Shown here: piece by piece, positions 55,556 through 64,000 of the stretch
Layout: each line of letters begins with the position of its first letter
Numbering within the stretch: position 1 is the first letter of the stretch
Assembly (NCBI GenBank): GCA_023251455.1
Contig: JAHEYT010000022.1
Coordinates: forward strand, 1 to 64,000
Length of the DNA: 64,000 nucleotides
Origin: Bacteroidota bacterium
GTDB taxonomy: Bacteria > Bacteroidota > Bacteroidia > Bacteroidales > Prolixibacteraceae
Direction of reading: 5' to 3'
Position numbers and translations under genes: made by a program
The notes under the pieces: generated by a model
The model's input: only the letters and a program-made list of their open reading frames with translations
Told to the model about the DNA's origin: nothing
The model's database searches: none

Positions 55556-55680
55556 TGTTCAGTCTCAGTAACCCAAAGTCGTTTATGGACATTAGGTTCA
55601 CATCATTTGTCGTTAAAAATCAAACAACAAACAAGTAGCCCACAACGAATGACTACTTAATGACAAATAATAACAGGAAG

Positions 55681-56214
55681 ATGAATCGCAAAGTGATCCT
55701 TTACATCGCCATGAGCCTCGATGGTTTTATTGCCAAACCTGATGGCGATATCAGTTTTTTATCACTGATGGAACAGGAAGGTGAAGATTACGGTTATTTG
55801 GACTTTACAGCAACGGTTGATACCGTCATCCTCGGACGAAAAACTTATGACAAAATTCTTTCAATGGGCATCGAAGTACCTTATGGCGATCGACAGGTAT
55901 TTGTTCTAACACGCAACCCGACTCACGCCACAGGTAATTTCACTTTTTATTCCGGGAGTCTTCCTGGTCTGATTTTCAAGCTAAAAAATCAGGATGGGAA
56001 ACACATTTATTGTGACGGCGGTGCTGAAACCGTTCACGCATTTCTGAAAGATTATTTATTTGACGAGCTGATTATTTCCATTATTCCAGTACTTCTTGGC
56101 GATGGAATCCGGCTTTTCGGGCAGAGTTTTCCGGAGCAGAAACTAAAACTGGTCGGTACAAAAGTGTTTGAAAAAGGTCTGGTGCAATTGCACTATATTC
56201 GGGCAAGAGATTGA
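55681..56214 (+). CDS. dihydrofolate reductase / RibD C-terminal-domain family protein
   Basis: VILYIAMSLDGFIAKPDGDISFL; VILGRKTYDKIL; IYCDGGAETVHAFL; start moved to ATG 55681. Confidence 0.9.
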   Translation: MNRKVILYIAMSLDGFIAKPDGDISFLSLMEQEGEDYGYLDFTATVDTVILGRKTYDKILSMGIEVPYGDRQVFVLTRNPTHATGNFTFYSGSLPGLIFKLKNQDGKHIYCDGGAETVHAFLKDYLFDELIISIIPVLLGDGIRLFGQSFPEQKLKLVGTKVFEKGLVQLHYIRARD

Positions 56215-56270
56215 TAAATACCAAAGCAATCCGTATTTTGCAGGCATAACTAATCTTGACTTAATCTGCA

Positions 56271-57575
56271 ATGAAATCCTTTCTATTTTTAATCTTCTGC
56301 CTGACATTTTTGAATTCGTTCGGGCAACCAGACAAACAACAACTTGAGCGCGAATTATTCAATCTGCCCAATGTTTCGTTCATCAATGTAAGCAAACCCG
56401 GCGACCTTTTCCTAACATACGATTTGATGGTGAAACAGCCCATCGATCACCAGCACCCTGAAAAAGGATATTTCAATCAATGGGTACAATTGAAGCATCG
56501 GGGATTCAATAATCCAACCGTGATTGAAACGCATGGTTACCAAATGGGACGCGGTGGAAATGAAGTTGAACAAATATTGAATGCCAACAACATTGGAGTC
56601 GAATTTCGCTTCTTTGGCAAGTCTGTTCCCGATTCGATGCAATGGGAATACCTGTCGAACAAACAAGCTGCTGCCGACCTTCACTACGTTAACCAGCTTT
56701 TCAGACAGTTGTACAAAGGTAAATGGTTCAGCACCGGCATCAGCAAAGGCGGACAAACAACGCTGTACTACAAATACTTGTATCCGGAAGATGTGGACGT
56801 TGCTATCCCCTATGTGGCTCCAATCGACAACGCTTTTGAAGATACCCGTCTTTACACTTTCATGGATACCATTGGCACACCTGTATGTCGTCAGCGGATT
56901 TTCGATTTCCAGAAATTTTTACTGATGAACGAAAAAGAAGCTGTCGAAAAGCTGAAATGGTTTGCCAAAGGCGGAAATATGACATTTAGTTATGTGGGTG
57001 ATCTCGGTAAAACCTTTGAATACGCTGTTTTGGAATATCCGTTTGCATTTTGGCAATGGGGTCGTGCGTCTGACAGTATCCCGACAAACAAAAATCTCGA
57101 CGATTATCTCAGCGAATTGATGAAAACGTCCAGCATCTCCAATTTTTCTGATTCAGACATCAAAAAGTATGGTCCGCATTATTACCTGGCGGCCACCGAA
57201 ACCGGATATTACGGATATAATATTGCGCCATTAAAAAAATACATTCAGCATTTCACCTCAAATCCATCAGCTACATTTCCACCCAAGGAAGCCAAAGCGA
57301 CAACTTACGATGGAACTTTTCATGCAGGTTTGCAAAAATGGCTGGCTGAAAAAGGGAATAACATCCTATATATTTATGGAGGCATTGATGCCTGGTCGGC
57401 CGCACGGGTATTGGTTTCAGATCGGGTAAATTCCAAATCGTTCCTGATTCCGGGGGCAAGTCATGGTACCGCCCGAATCAAAAATTTGCCTGAAGGAATG
57501 AAAATAGAGTTTGTAGGAAAAATTAAAGATTGGACTGGGCTTGATTGTATAATGGATGTTCTGAAAACCAAATAA
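56271..57575 (+). CDS. S28/S37-like secreted serine peptidase (tripeptidyl aminopeptidase-like)
   Basis: ADLHYVNQLFRQLYKGKWFSTGISKGGQTTLYYKYLYPEDVDVAIPYVAPI. Confidence 0.72.
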   Translation: MKSFLFLIFCLTFLNSFGQPDKQQLERELFNLPNVSFINVSKPGDLFLTYDLMVKQPIDHQHPEKGYFNQWVQLKHRGFNNPTVIETHGYQMGRGGNEVEQILNANNIGVEFRFFGKSVPDSMQWEYLSNKQAAADLHYVNQLFRQLYKGKWFSTGISKGGQTTLYYKYLYPEDVDVAIPYVAPIDNAFEDTRLYTFMDTIGTPVCRQRIFDFQKFLLMNEKEAVEKLKWFAKGGNMTFSYVGDLGKTFEYAVLEYPFAFWQWGRASDSIPTNKNLDDYLSELMKTSSISNFSDSDIKKYGPHYYLAATETGYYGYNIAPLKKYIQHFTSNPSATFPPKEAKATTYDGTFHAGLQKWLAEKGNNILYIYGGIDAWSAARVLVSDRVNSKSFLIPGASHGTARIKNLPEGMKIEFVGKIKDWTGLDCIMDVLKTK

Positions 57576-57578
57576 AAT

Positions 57579-58463
57579 ATGAAGCTGACTTCCATTTTAT
57601 TCTTTTGTCTGCTCCAACTGATCGCACTTTCGCAACCTGTTAAACATTCGTTTGTTTGCACCGATTACACTCAGGGCAAGGTTTTTATTATTTCTGAAGA
57701 AGGAAAAGCCATCTGGGAATATCCGGCAACGAATTGCAACGATGTGTGGATGTTACCAAACGGGAATATTCTTTTCAATACAGGCAATGGCGTGAAAGAA
57801 GTTACGCGCGACAAACAGGTTGTTTTTCTGTATGATTCGAAAAGCGAAATTTATGCATGCCAGCGACTGGCAAATGGAAATACTTTTATTGGCGAATGCA
57901 ATTCGGGTAAACTGCTCGAATTGGCTCCTGATGGTAAAATCGTAAGATGTATTAGTCTGTTGCCTGATTCAGTTGATGGTGGTCATGCGTTTATGCGAAA
58001 CGCCCGCAAACTGGACAATGGCAATTACCTGGTAGCCCATTACGGACTGGACGTAGTTCGTGAATACAATGCTGGAGGAAAAGTAGTAATGGAATTTCCG
58101 GTAAAAGGTGGACCCCATTCGGTGATTAGATTACCTGACGGGAATACGCTGGTTGCCTGCTCCGACCACAACGGCGAACCTAAAGTTGTTGAATTTGACC
58201 CTTCAGGAAAGATTGTCTGGCAGGTGTTAAAAAACGATCTTCCGGGAATTGAACTCAAGTTTATGACCGGTTTGCAGCGGCTTCCAAATGGCAACACTGT
58301 AATGACCAATTGGCTTGGGCACAATCAGTTTGGCAAAGCTCCCCATGCCATTGAAGTTACGCGCGATAAAAAAGTGGTTTGGGTTTATAATGATTTTTCA
58401 TTTGTCCAAACGCTGTCAAGCATTCAATTGATTGATAAGGAGTACAATCCTATTCTTCACTAG
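57579..58463 (+). CDS. secreted beta-propeller protein (PQQ/NHL-like repeats)
   Basis: Repeated LANGNTFIGECNSG / LDNGNYLVAHYG / LPDGNTLVACSDHNG / LPNGNTVMTNWLG blades. Confidence 0.78.
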   Translation: MKLTSILFFCLLQLIALSQPVKHSFVCTDYTQGKVFIISEEGKAIWEYPATNCNDVWMLPNGNILFNTGNGVKEVTRDKQVVFLYDSKSEIYACQRLANGNTFIGECNSGKLLELAPDGKIVRCISLLPDSVDGGHAFMRNARKLDNGNYLVAHYGLDVVREYNAGGKVVMEFPVKGGPHSVIRLPDGNTLVACSDHNGEPKVVEFDPSGKIVWQVLKNDLPGIELKFMTGLQRLPNGNTVMTNWLGHNQFGKAPHAIEVTRDKKVVWVYNDFSFVQTLSSIQLIDKEYNPILH

Positions 58464-58478
58464 AAACTTCCATTCCAT

Positions 58479-58518
58479 AAAAAATCCCGAAACCGTTTAA
58501 CCGATTTCGGGATTTTTT
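58479..58518. terminator. bidirectional terminator
   Basis: AAAAAATCCCGAAA ... TTTCGGGATTTTTT between convergent genes. Confidence 0.9.
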
Positions 58519-58536
58519 ATTTTCGTAGTGAAGTTA

Positions 58537-59772
58537 TCAAAATTGATGAAAAACACTTTCTTCCAGATACGGATGGTTCTTTGGTACCAGATTGGCTTTC
58601 GATAAAGTGTTTGTAACCACCAAAGTAAATAGTCCGAGGAAACCAAGGTAGGTGCCGATTTCGAGTATTCCGAATTTAGCTTCATGGACCACGGCTGGCC
58701 AGATGTAATAATACAGTTCGGTATATTGGCCAATCATTAAAATAACAATCACTGGAAGGATAAATACCTTACTTCTGGAGGTCATTCTTGGCATCAGAAA
58801 CAGGAATGGAATAAACCAGTTCAGGATAATATTGGCATAAAATAAAACGCCAAAAGCACCATGAGAACGGCTCACGTAATAAATGGTCTCCTCAGGAAGA
58901 TTGCCATACCAGATGATCATGAATTCAGCAAAATTGAAATAGCCCCAAATAATGGAAAGCATAAAAATATACCTCGAAAAATCGTGCAAATGACTACGGT
59001 TCAACATCCGGTAATGTCCAACTTTATGCAGAATGATGACGATCAATGTAATTACCGTAGCGCCATGCAAGAAGGCAGCAATAAAGCTTTTGGCAGCAAA
59101 CAATCCGCTAAACCAATGCGGATCAAGCGACATGATCATATCAATCGCAAATAAAGTAAAGCTAATAGCGATGATAAAAATGAAGACCTTGGAATATTTT
59201 TCAGAGTCATAAAAGTGCTGCATTCCACCTTCTGCATCTTCTTTCAATGATATTTTGCGTAGAAGACGAACCATGATAATCCACAATCCGAAGAAAAGAA
59301 TAACCCGCAGGAAGAAAAACGGGATATTTAGGTAAGGCGCTTTATGGGCAAGTAAAGCATCTGTTTCGGTAATTCCTTCGTGCGACCAGTGAAAGATAGT
59401 GTGCATGCCAAAATACATCAGCAAAAAGAAAACAGCCGCCACAGGGATATAGGATGCAATCGCTTCCGGAATCCTTTTGAATGCTGACGACCAGCCCGCC
59501 TGTGCAATGTATTGTATCGCGCCAAAGAAGGCTGCGCCAATCGCTATTGAAACGAAATAATAATTGTTCAGCAGGTAATTCGCCCAAGCCCGGTGTGGGT
59601 CGAGTACAAAACCGGCAACCATCGAAATCAATCCGATGCCAATCAGCCCATACAACAGGGTTTTAAATTTCTGGGGAACAATCAATCTGTCTTCCAAGTT
59701 CATATTTTTCATTCTGCCGTTTATTTTTTCCTCTTTTTGAGGGTTATTTCTTTTCCGTCCGAAAAGTGGCAC
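58537..59772 (-). CDS. actF: alternative complex III quinone-binding membrane subunit (ActF-like)
   Basis: Multi-TM NrfD-like; terminal gene of the act cluster; likely start at an internal Met (MKNMNLEDR/MNLEDR). Confidence 0.82.
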   Translation of the reverse strand: MPLFGRKRNNPQKEEKINGRMKNMNLEDRLIVPQKFKTLLYGLIGIGLISMVAGFVLDPHRAWANYLLNNYYFVSIAIGAAFFGAIQYIAQAGWSSAFKRIPEAIASYIPVAAVFFLLMYFGMHTIFHWSHEGITETDALLAHKAPYLNIPFFFLRVILFFGLWIIMVRLLRKISLKEDAEGGMQHFYDSEKYSKVFIFIIAISFTLFAIDMIMSLDPHWFSGLFAAKSFIAAFLHGATVITLIVIILHKVGHYRMLNRSHLHDFSRYIFMLSIIWGYFNFAEFMIIWYGNLPEETIYYVSRSHGAFGVLFYANIILNWFIPFLFLMPRMTSRSKVFILPVIVILMIGQYTELYYYIWPAVVHEAKFGILEIGTYLGFLGLFTLVVTNTLSKANLVPKNHPYLEESVFHQF

Positions 59773-59898
59773 CCGACATACTCATCGTAATACACAGACG
59801 GCTGTTTTTATTTTTATTATACCCGTCGGCTGAAGCCAACGGCAAAGGATAATCTATTAAAAAGTTCGCAACCCGAAACCTGTAACTCGTAACCCGAA

Positions 59899-60465
59899 TC
59901 ATTGCTTGTGCAACACATCCTTGACATACATAGCCACTTTCCACCTGTCCTCGGGGCGCACTTGTGATCCATGTTGCGGCATCACTCCAAAACCAACGGT
60001 AACCACATGGTAAATCTCGCCTGCCGGAGCATTCCTGATTTTATCTGATAACAACGTCTTAGGTGGGAAAGGGTATTTCCCGCTTGTAAATAAAAAACCT
60101 TTTCCATCGCCCTTTTCACCGTGACAGCTTATGCAATAAACTGTAAATACCTGCTTCCCACGTTCCAGATTTTTGGCATTCGATTCGTATGGATTCACCA
60201 ATGCCAAACCTGCTTCCACCCGATCAGTATCATTTTTCTCATACAGGTAAGGCTCATAACCCAGAGGAATTGTGCCTTCAACGGGATTACGCATCGTTTT
60301 TCCATCAGCAAAATTTGGATTGGCGGTATAAGTTTCATAGGCTGCTGAATGCGCCATATCATCAAAATATTGCCAACCGGGATTATTCCGGTCGCGATCG
60401 CACGATCCGAAAACTATAATTAGGGCAATTGCCGCAAGACTTTTTATCGTGTTTTTCAAGTTCAT
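59899..60465 (-). CDS. actE: alternative complex III mono-heme cytochrome c (ActE-like)
   Basis: Lipobox FGSCDRDRN; CISCHGEKGDGKG heme motif; VGFGVMPQHGSQVRPEDRWKVAMYV; start moved to 60465. Confidence 0.88.
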   Translation of the reverse strand: MNLKNTIKSLAAIALIIVFGSCDRDRNNPGWQYFDDMAHSAAYETYTANPNFADGKTMRNPVEGTIPLGYEPYLYEKNDTDRVEAGLALVNPYESNAKNLERGKQVFTVYCISCHGEKGDGKGFLFTSGKYPFPPKTLLSDKIRNAPAGEIYHVVTVGFGVMPQHGSQVRPEDRWKVAMYVKDVLHKQ

Positions 60466-60478
60466 TCGATAATTATTT

Positions 60479-61009
60479 TCAGTTTGTGATGGCATCTTTT
60501 TCGTAGACCTCTGAGGCTCCATGCAACTCGAACAATTGGGTGATTTCGGGCTTCTTGATTCCCATTTTATCCTGATCCAGCAAAATGATAAACTTGTCAT
60601 CGGTAGCACGTATATCAATAATGTCAGCCTTTTTCCCCGGAAATATTTTTGACCGAACTGAAAAAGTAAACAAAGTCAAAAGAGTTATTGTCAAAATAGT
60701 TGCTACAATGGAAACCACGATAAACGATGGAAACGTATTGAAAGGTTTTCCTCCGAAATGCAAAGGCCAGTCGATCACAGCTGCGTAATACATACCTCCG
60801 ATAATAGCCGTTACACCAAATAATCCGAAGAAAAAAGCCGCAGTTGTAATGTTGGTTTTATTCTTCATCCCATGTAAAATTTCATGGATTGGATAAGGCG
60901 TATAAACTTCTTCTATGACGACGCCCTTTTCAAGAGCTTTCTCAAACGCATCGATCAGCGTATGCTCATCATTGAAAACACCTACTAGATATTTCTTATT
61001 CATAATCAT
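60479..61009 (-). CDS. actD: DUF3341 protein (ActD-like)
   Basis: LVGVFNDEHTLIDAFEKALEKGVVIEEVYTPYPIHEI; two TM; act gene order. Confidence 0.9.
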   Translation of the reverse strand: MIMNKKYLVGVFNDEHTLIDAFEKALEKGVVIEEVYTPYPIHEILHGMKNKTNITTAAFFFGLFGVTAIIGGMYYAAVIDWPLHFGGKPFNTFPSFIVVSIVATILTITLLTLFTFSVRSKIFPGKKADIIDIRATDDKFIILLDQDKMGIKKPEITQLFELHGASEVYEKDAITN

Positions 61010-62390
61010 GGTGATGACCGGGTTTAAGGTGACTGGTCTGCTGTTTATTGTATTTCGAAATCATCTTCACTTCGCTGATGGCAATTTGCGGAATGTAGCG
61101 GAAGAACAACAATACTCCGGCTGAGAACATTCCAAGCGTACCAATGAAAAAACCAATTTCAATGAAGGTAGGATGATATTCGGCCCAACTCGCAGGCAAA
61201 TAGTTTTTAGACAATGAGGTGACAACAATATTGAATCGTTCGAACCACATACCTAAATTGATAAAGAGTGAAATAACAAAAACCACCCAAAGGTTGCGGC
61301 GAACTTTTCTCGACCAGAATAACTGCGGTAAAAGTGCATTAAAAATGAACATTCCCCAGAACTGCATGGCGTATTCGCCGGTAATACGGTTCTTAAAGAA
61401 GGTGTACATTTCGTATTCTGAGCCTGAATACCAGGCAATAAATATTTCAGTAATGTAAGCGGTTCCCATGATCAGGGAGATAAAAACCAATATACGACAA
61501 ACGGCATCGACATGGTTTTCGGTGATAAAATCGCCCATGTTATACAATTTCTTCATCAAGGTAACCAAAGTTAAAACCATGGCAAATCCGGAGAAGATAG
61601 CACCAACTACGAAATATGGAGGAAATAAGGTGGTATGCCAGCCTGGTTCAATCGAAACTGCAAAGTCGGTCGATACAATGGAGTGAACAGAAACTACCAA
61701 AACAGCAGCAATTCCGCCCAACACAAAAGCTAAACCTTCGTAGCGTAACCACTCACGTGATGAACCGACCCAACCGAATGCAAAAAATCCGTAAACAGCT
61801 TTTTTAACCTTCGACTTGGTGGTATCGCGAATTGTTGCAAAATCAGGAACCATTCCGAAATACCAGAAACTGGCAGAAATAAGTAAGTAGGCCGAAATTG
61901 CCATGAAATCCCAGAAGAGCGGCGAGTTAAAGTTTACCCACAAAGGACCACGTGTATTTGGATAAGGGAAAATGTAGAAGAACAACCAGGGACGACCCAT
62001 GTGCATCAACGGGAATAACGCCGCACAAAAAACAGCGACCACAGTCATTGCTTCAGCAGCTCGGTTAATGGCAGTTCTCCATTTCTGACGCAAAATTAAT
62101 AGGAAGATGGAGAAAGCAGTTCCTGCGTGCCCGATACCGATCCACCACACAAAATTGATGATTTCCCAACCCCAGGCCACGGTACTGTTAACACCCCATG
62201 TTCCGATACCTTGTGTGAGTGTTATGTATATGGCTCTCACGCCAACCGCAAGCATAACCAAACTGACTCCCATAGCGATATACCACCATTTGGGCACTTT
62301 GGCATCAATGGGTGCCAGAATCTCCTGCGAAATCTGACTGAGCGATTTCTCTCCGTCAATTAATTTTCCTCGTATGTCCGTTTTATACAT
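60996..62390 (-). CDS. actC: NrfD/polysulfide reductase-like membrane subunit (ActC-like)
   Basis: Multi-TM; GIGHAGTAFSIFLLILRQKWRTAINRAAEAMT; LFPLMHMGRPWLFFYIFPYPNTRGPLWVNFNSPLFWDF. Confidence 0.92.
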   Translation of the reverse strand: MYKTDIRGKLIDGEKSLSQISQEILAPIDAKVPKWWYIAMGVSLVMLAVGVRAIYITLTQGIGTWGVNSTVAWGWEIINFVWWIGIGHAGTAFSIFLLILRQKWRTAINRAAEAMTVVAVFCAALFPLMHMGRPWLFFYIFPYPNTRGPLWVNFNSPLFWDFMAISAYLLISASFWYFGMVPDFATIRDTTKSKVKKAVYGFFAFGWVGSSREWLRYEGLAFVLGGIAAVLVVSVHSIVSTDFAVSIEPGWHTTLFPPYFVVGAIFSGFAMVLTLVTLMKKLYNMGDFITENHVDAVCRILVFISLIMGTAYITEIFIAWYSGSEYEMYTFFKNRITGEYAMQFWGMFIFNALLPQLFWSRKVRRNLWVVFVISLFINLGMWFERFNIVVTSLSKNYLPASWAEYHPTFIEIGFFIGTLGMFSAGVLLFFRYIPQIAISEVKMISKYNKQQTSHLKPGHHHDYE

Positions 62391-62418
62391 AGTTCAACCT
62401 ATTTCTTTTGATTGATGA

Positions 62419-64000
62419 TCATGCTTTATTATTTCTCACTTTGGTCAGGTAACCAACCGACGGCAAAGTGTGTAATTCTTCCAGCAAATGGTAATTGCGC
62501 TGGTCTTTAAACAGCTTCGAAATGCGGCTTTCCGGATTTTCCAGATCACCAAAAACAATGGCGTTTCCGGGGCACGACTGAGAACAAGCTGTTTTGATTT
62601 CGCCCTCAGCAATTGCCCGACCTTCCAATTTGGCCAACTGCTTTTTCTCCTGAATACGTTGAACGCACATCGAGCATTTTTCTACCACACCGCGCGAACG
62701 AACGGTTACATCCGGATTCAGAACCATTCGGCCCAAATCGCTATTCGAGGCGAAGTCGAATTTATCGTTCTTCACATACTGGAACCAGTTAAACCGGCGC
62801 ACCTTATAAGGGCAGTTATTCACGCAATATTTAGTTCCAACACAGCGGTTGTATGCCATCTGATTCAAACCTTCCTCGCTGTGAGGCGTTGCTGCTACTG
62901 GGCAAACATTTTCGCAAGGCGCATTTCCGCAATGCTGACACATCACCGGCTGAAACGAAACTTTCGGGTTCTCAGGATTTTCAGAATAATAACGGTCAAT
63001 GCGTATCCAATGCATGATTCGACGGTTCCGAACCTGTTCTTTTCCGATGACCTGAATATTGTTTTCGGCCTGGCATGCAATGGCGCAGTTTCCGCAACCA
63101 GTGCATGAATTCAGGTCAACAGCCATCCCCCAGTGATGCCCGTTATAAACCGGAGCTTCGTAAAGTGTAACCGACTTTTCTTCGTGTTCGGCTTTTATCT
63201 CGTTTCCTGAAACCGGATTTTTGATGTATTCGTCTAAAGTTGTTTCGCGAACAATCGGGCGACCTTCCATTGAATAATGGGTTTGCGAAATAGCCAACTC
63301 AAAAACTTTTCCCGCAACTTTCTCAACTTTTGCTGAAGTCAGGAAATATTGACGCGTTCCATTTTCGGTGCCGATACTCGGGTACAAGTTCGTTCCGGTT
63401 TGATCGCCAACTTTTCCGGAAATTTCACGGCCGTAGCCTAACGCAACTGAAATAGTATCTTTTGCTTGTCCGGGCTGAACAAATACAGGCAATTCAATGC
63501 CGTTTACCTGGATAACATCTTCGTTTTTCAGACCATTTTCGGTAGCGTAAGCAACCGGAACAGCAGCAAAATTATCCCAGCTGATTTTAGCAACCGGATC
63601 GGGTAATTCCTGCAACCACGGGTTGTTGGCCAGTTTTCCGTTGCCAATACCTACACTTTCGTAAAGGACAACTTCAATTCCTGAAACAGTACTTTTTATC
63701 TGGCTTGCCGCCTGAGAAAGTCCTTCCTGAGAATACACCAGTTTTGATTCCTGAGCCGTTTCGAAAACACCGTTTTGCAACGAAGTATTCCAGAACTGGC
63801 GGAAATCAGTTGTATTTTTTTGCTTCGGAAATTGATTCTCTTTCCAGAAGTTTTTGATATAGTCACGATAATTGGGGTCAACGCCAGTCCATTTCAGCAA
63901 AGTTGCCTGAGCTTGGCGGCTATTGAATATAGGAGCAATTACTGGCTGTGAAAGACTGTAAATACCAACTTTTGGCTCCAGATCGTTCCAGCTTTCCAGA
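62419..64000 (-). CDS. actB: alternative complex III Fe-S/molybdopterin-oxidoreductase-like subunit (ActB-like), 5' part beyond window
   Basis: DLNSCTGCGNCAIACQAENNIQVIGKEQV...CQHCGNAPCENVCPVAATPHSEEGLNQMAYNRCVGTKYCVNNCPYKVRRFNW; frame open to 64000. Confidence 0.92.
   Translation of the reverse strand, partial: LESWNDLEPKVGIYSLSQPVIAPIFNSRQAQATLLKWTGVDPNYRDYIKNFWKENQFPKQKNTTDFRQFWNTSLQNGVFETAQESKLVYSQEGLSQAASQIKSTVSGIEVVLYESVGIGNGKLANNPWLQELPDPVAKISWDNFAAVPVAYATENGLKNEDVIQVNGIELPVFVQPGQAKDTISVALGYGREISGKVGDQTGTNLYPSIGTENGTRQYFLTSAKVEKVAGKVFELAISQTHYSMEGRPIVRETTLDEYIKNPVSGNEIKAEHEEKSVTLYEAPVYNGHHWGMAVDLNSCTGCGNCAIACQAENNIQVIGKEQVRNRRIMHWIRIDRYYSENPENPKVSFQPVMCQHCGNAPCENVCPVAATPHSEEGLNQMAYNRCVGTKYCVNNCPYKVRRFNWFQYVKNDKFDFASNSDLGRMVLNPDVTVRSRGVVEKCSMCVQRIQEKKQLAKLEGRAIAEGEIKTACSQSCPGNAIVFGDLENPESRISKLFKDQRNYHLLEELHTLPSVGYLTKVRNNKA

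Noticed and set aside
1-64000. tRNA, rRNA or CRISPR loci
   Set aside because: No cloverleaf-like, rRNA-like or regularly spaced repeat-spacer sequence was recognised by eye; a tRNAscan-SE/Infernal/CRISPR scan would be needed to exclude them fully

Overview
The window looks like a Bacteroidota chromosome segment (inference: SusD, NigD-like and DUF1080 proteins, TAnnTTTG-type promoters, alternative complex III, no evident Shine-Dalgarno sites). Most of it is ordinary host sequence: the 3' end of a SusD gene, DUF1080, DUF3078, two EamA transporters, pheT, two tandem M3 peptidases, Xaa-Pro aminopeptidase, a prolyl oligopeptidase-family protein, PPi-dependent phosphofructokinase, an SPFH cluster, an ECF sigma factor, uvrA, an anSME-type radical SAM protein, a TonB receptor, phzF, a RelE/ParE-like TA pair, a DUF255 protein, and the 3' part of an act (alternative complex III) operon running off the right edge. 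The main accessory block is about 29.2-43.3 kb, between the SPFH gene and the ECF-sigma operon. It is a Mu-like element (MuA-type transposase, MuB-type ATPase, tape-measure-like protein, HTH regulator and many unknown ORFs) with no recognisable capsid, portal or terminase genes. At its promoter-distal end is an overlapping two-gene operon: an unknown 362-aa protein, possibly NdpA-like, followed by a RelA/SpoT-type alarmone synthetase homologue with no hydrolase domain. This is my best candidate for an undescribed cargo or defence system. The element also carries unusual noncoding structure: intergenic hairpins that share a loop (GGTCAG / CTGACC) but have different stems, twin 24-bp palindromic operators before the HTH gene, a shared AAAGCAGATTT-type site at two promoters, GGGT...ACCC palindromes, and paired inverted sites at the presumed ends. 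A separate muramidase + holin-like cassette lies at 17-18 kb with no phage structural genes nearby. No rRNA, tRNA or CRISPR array was recognised.
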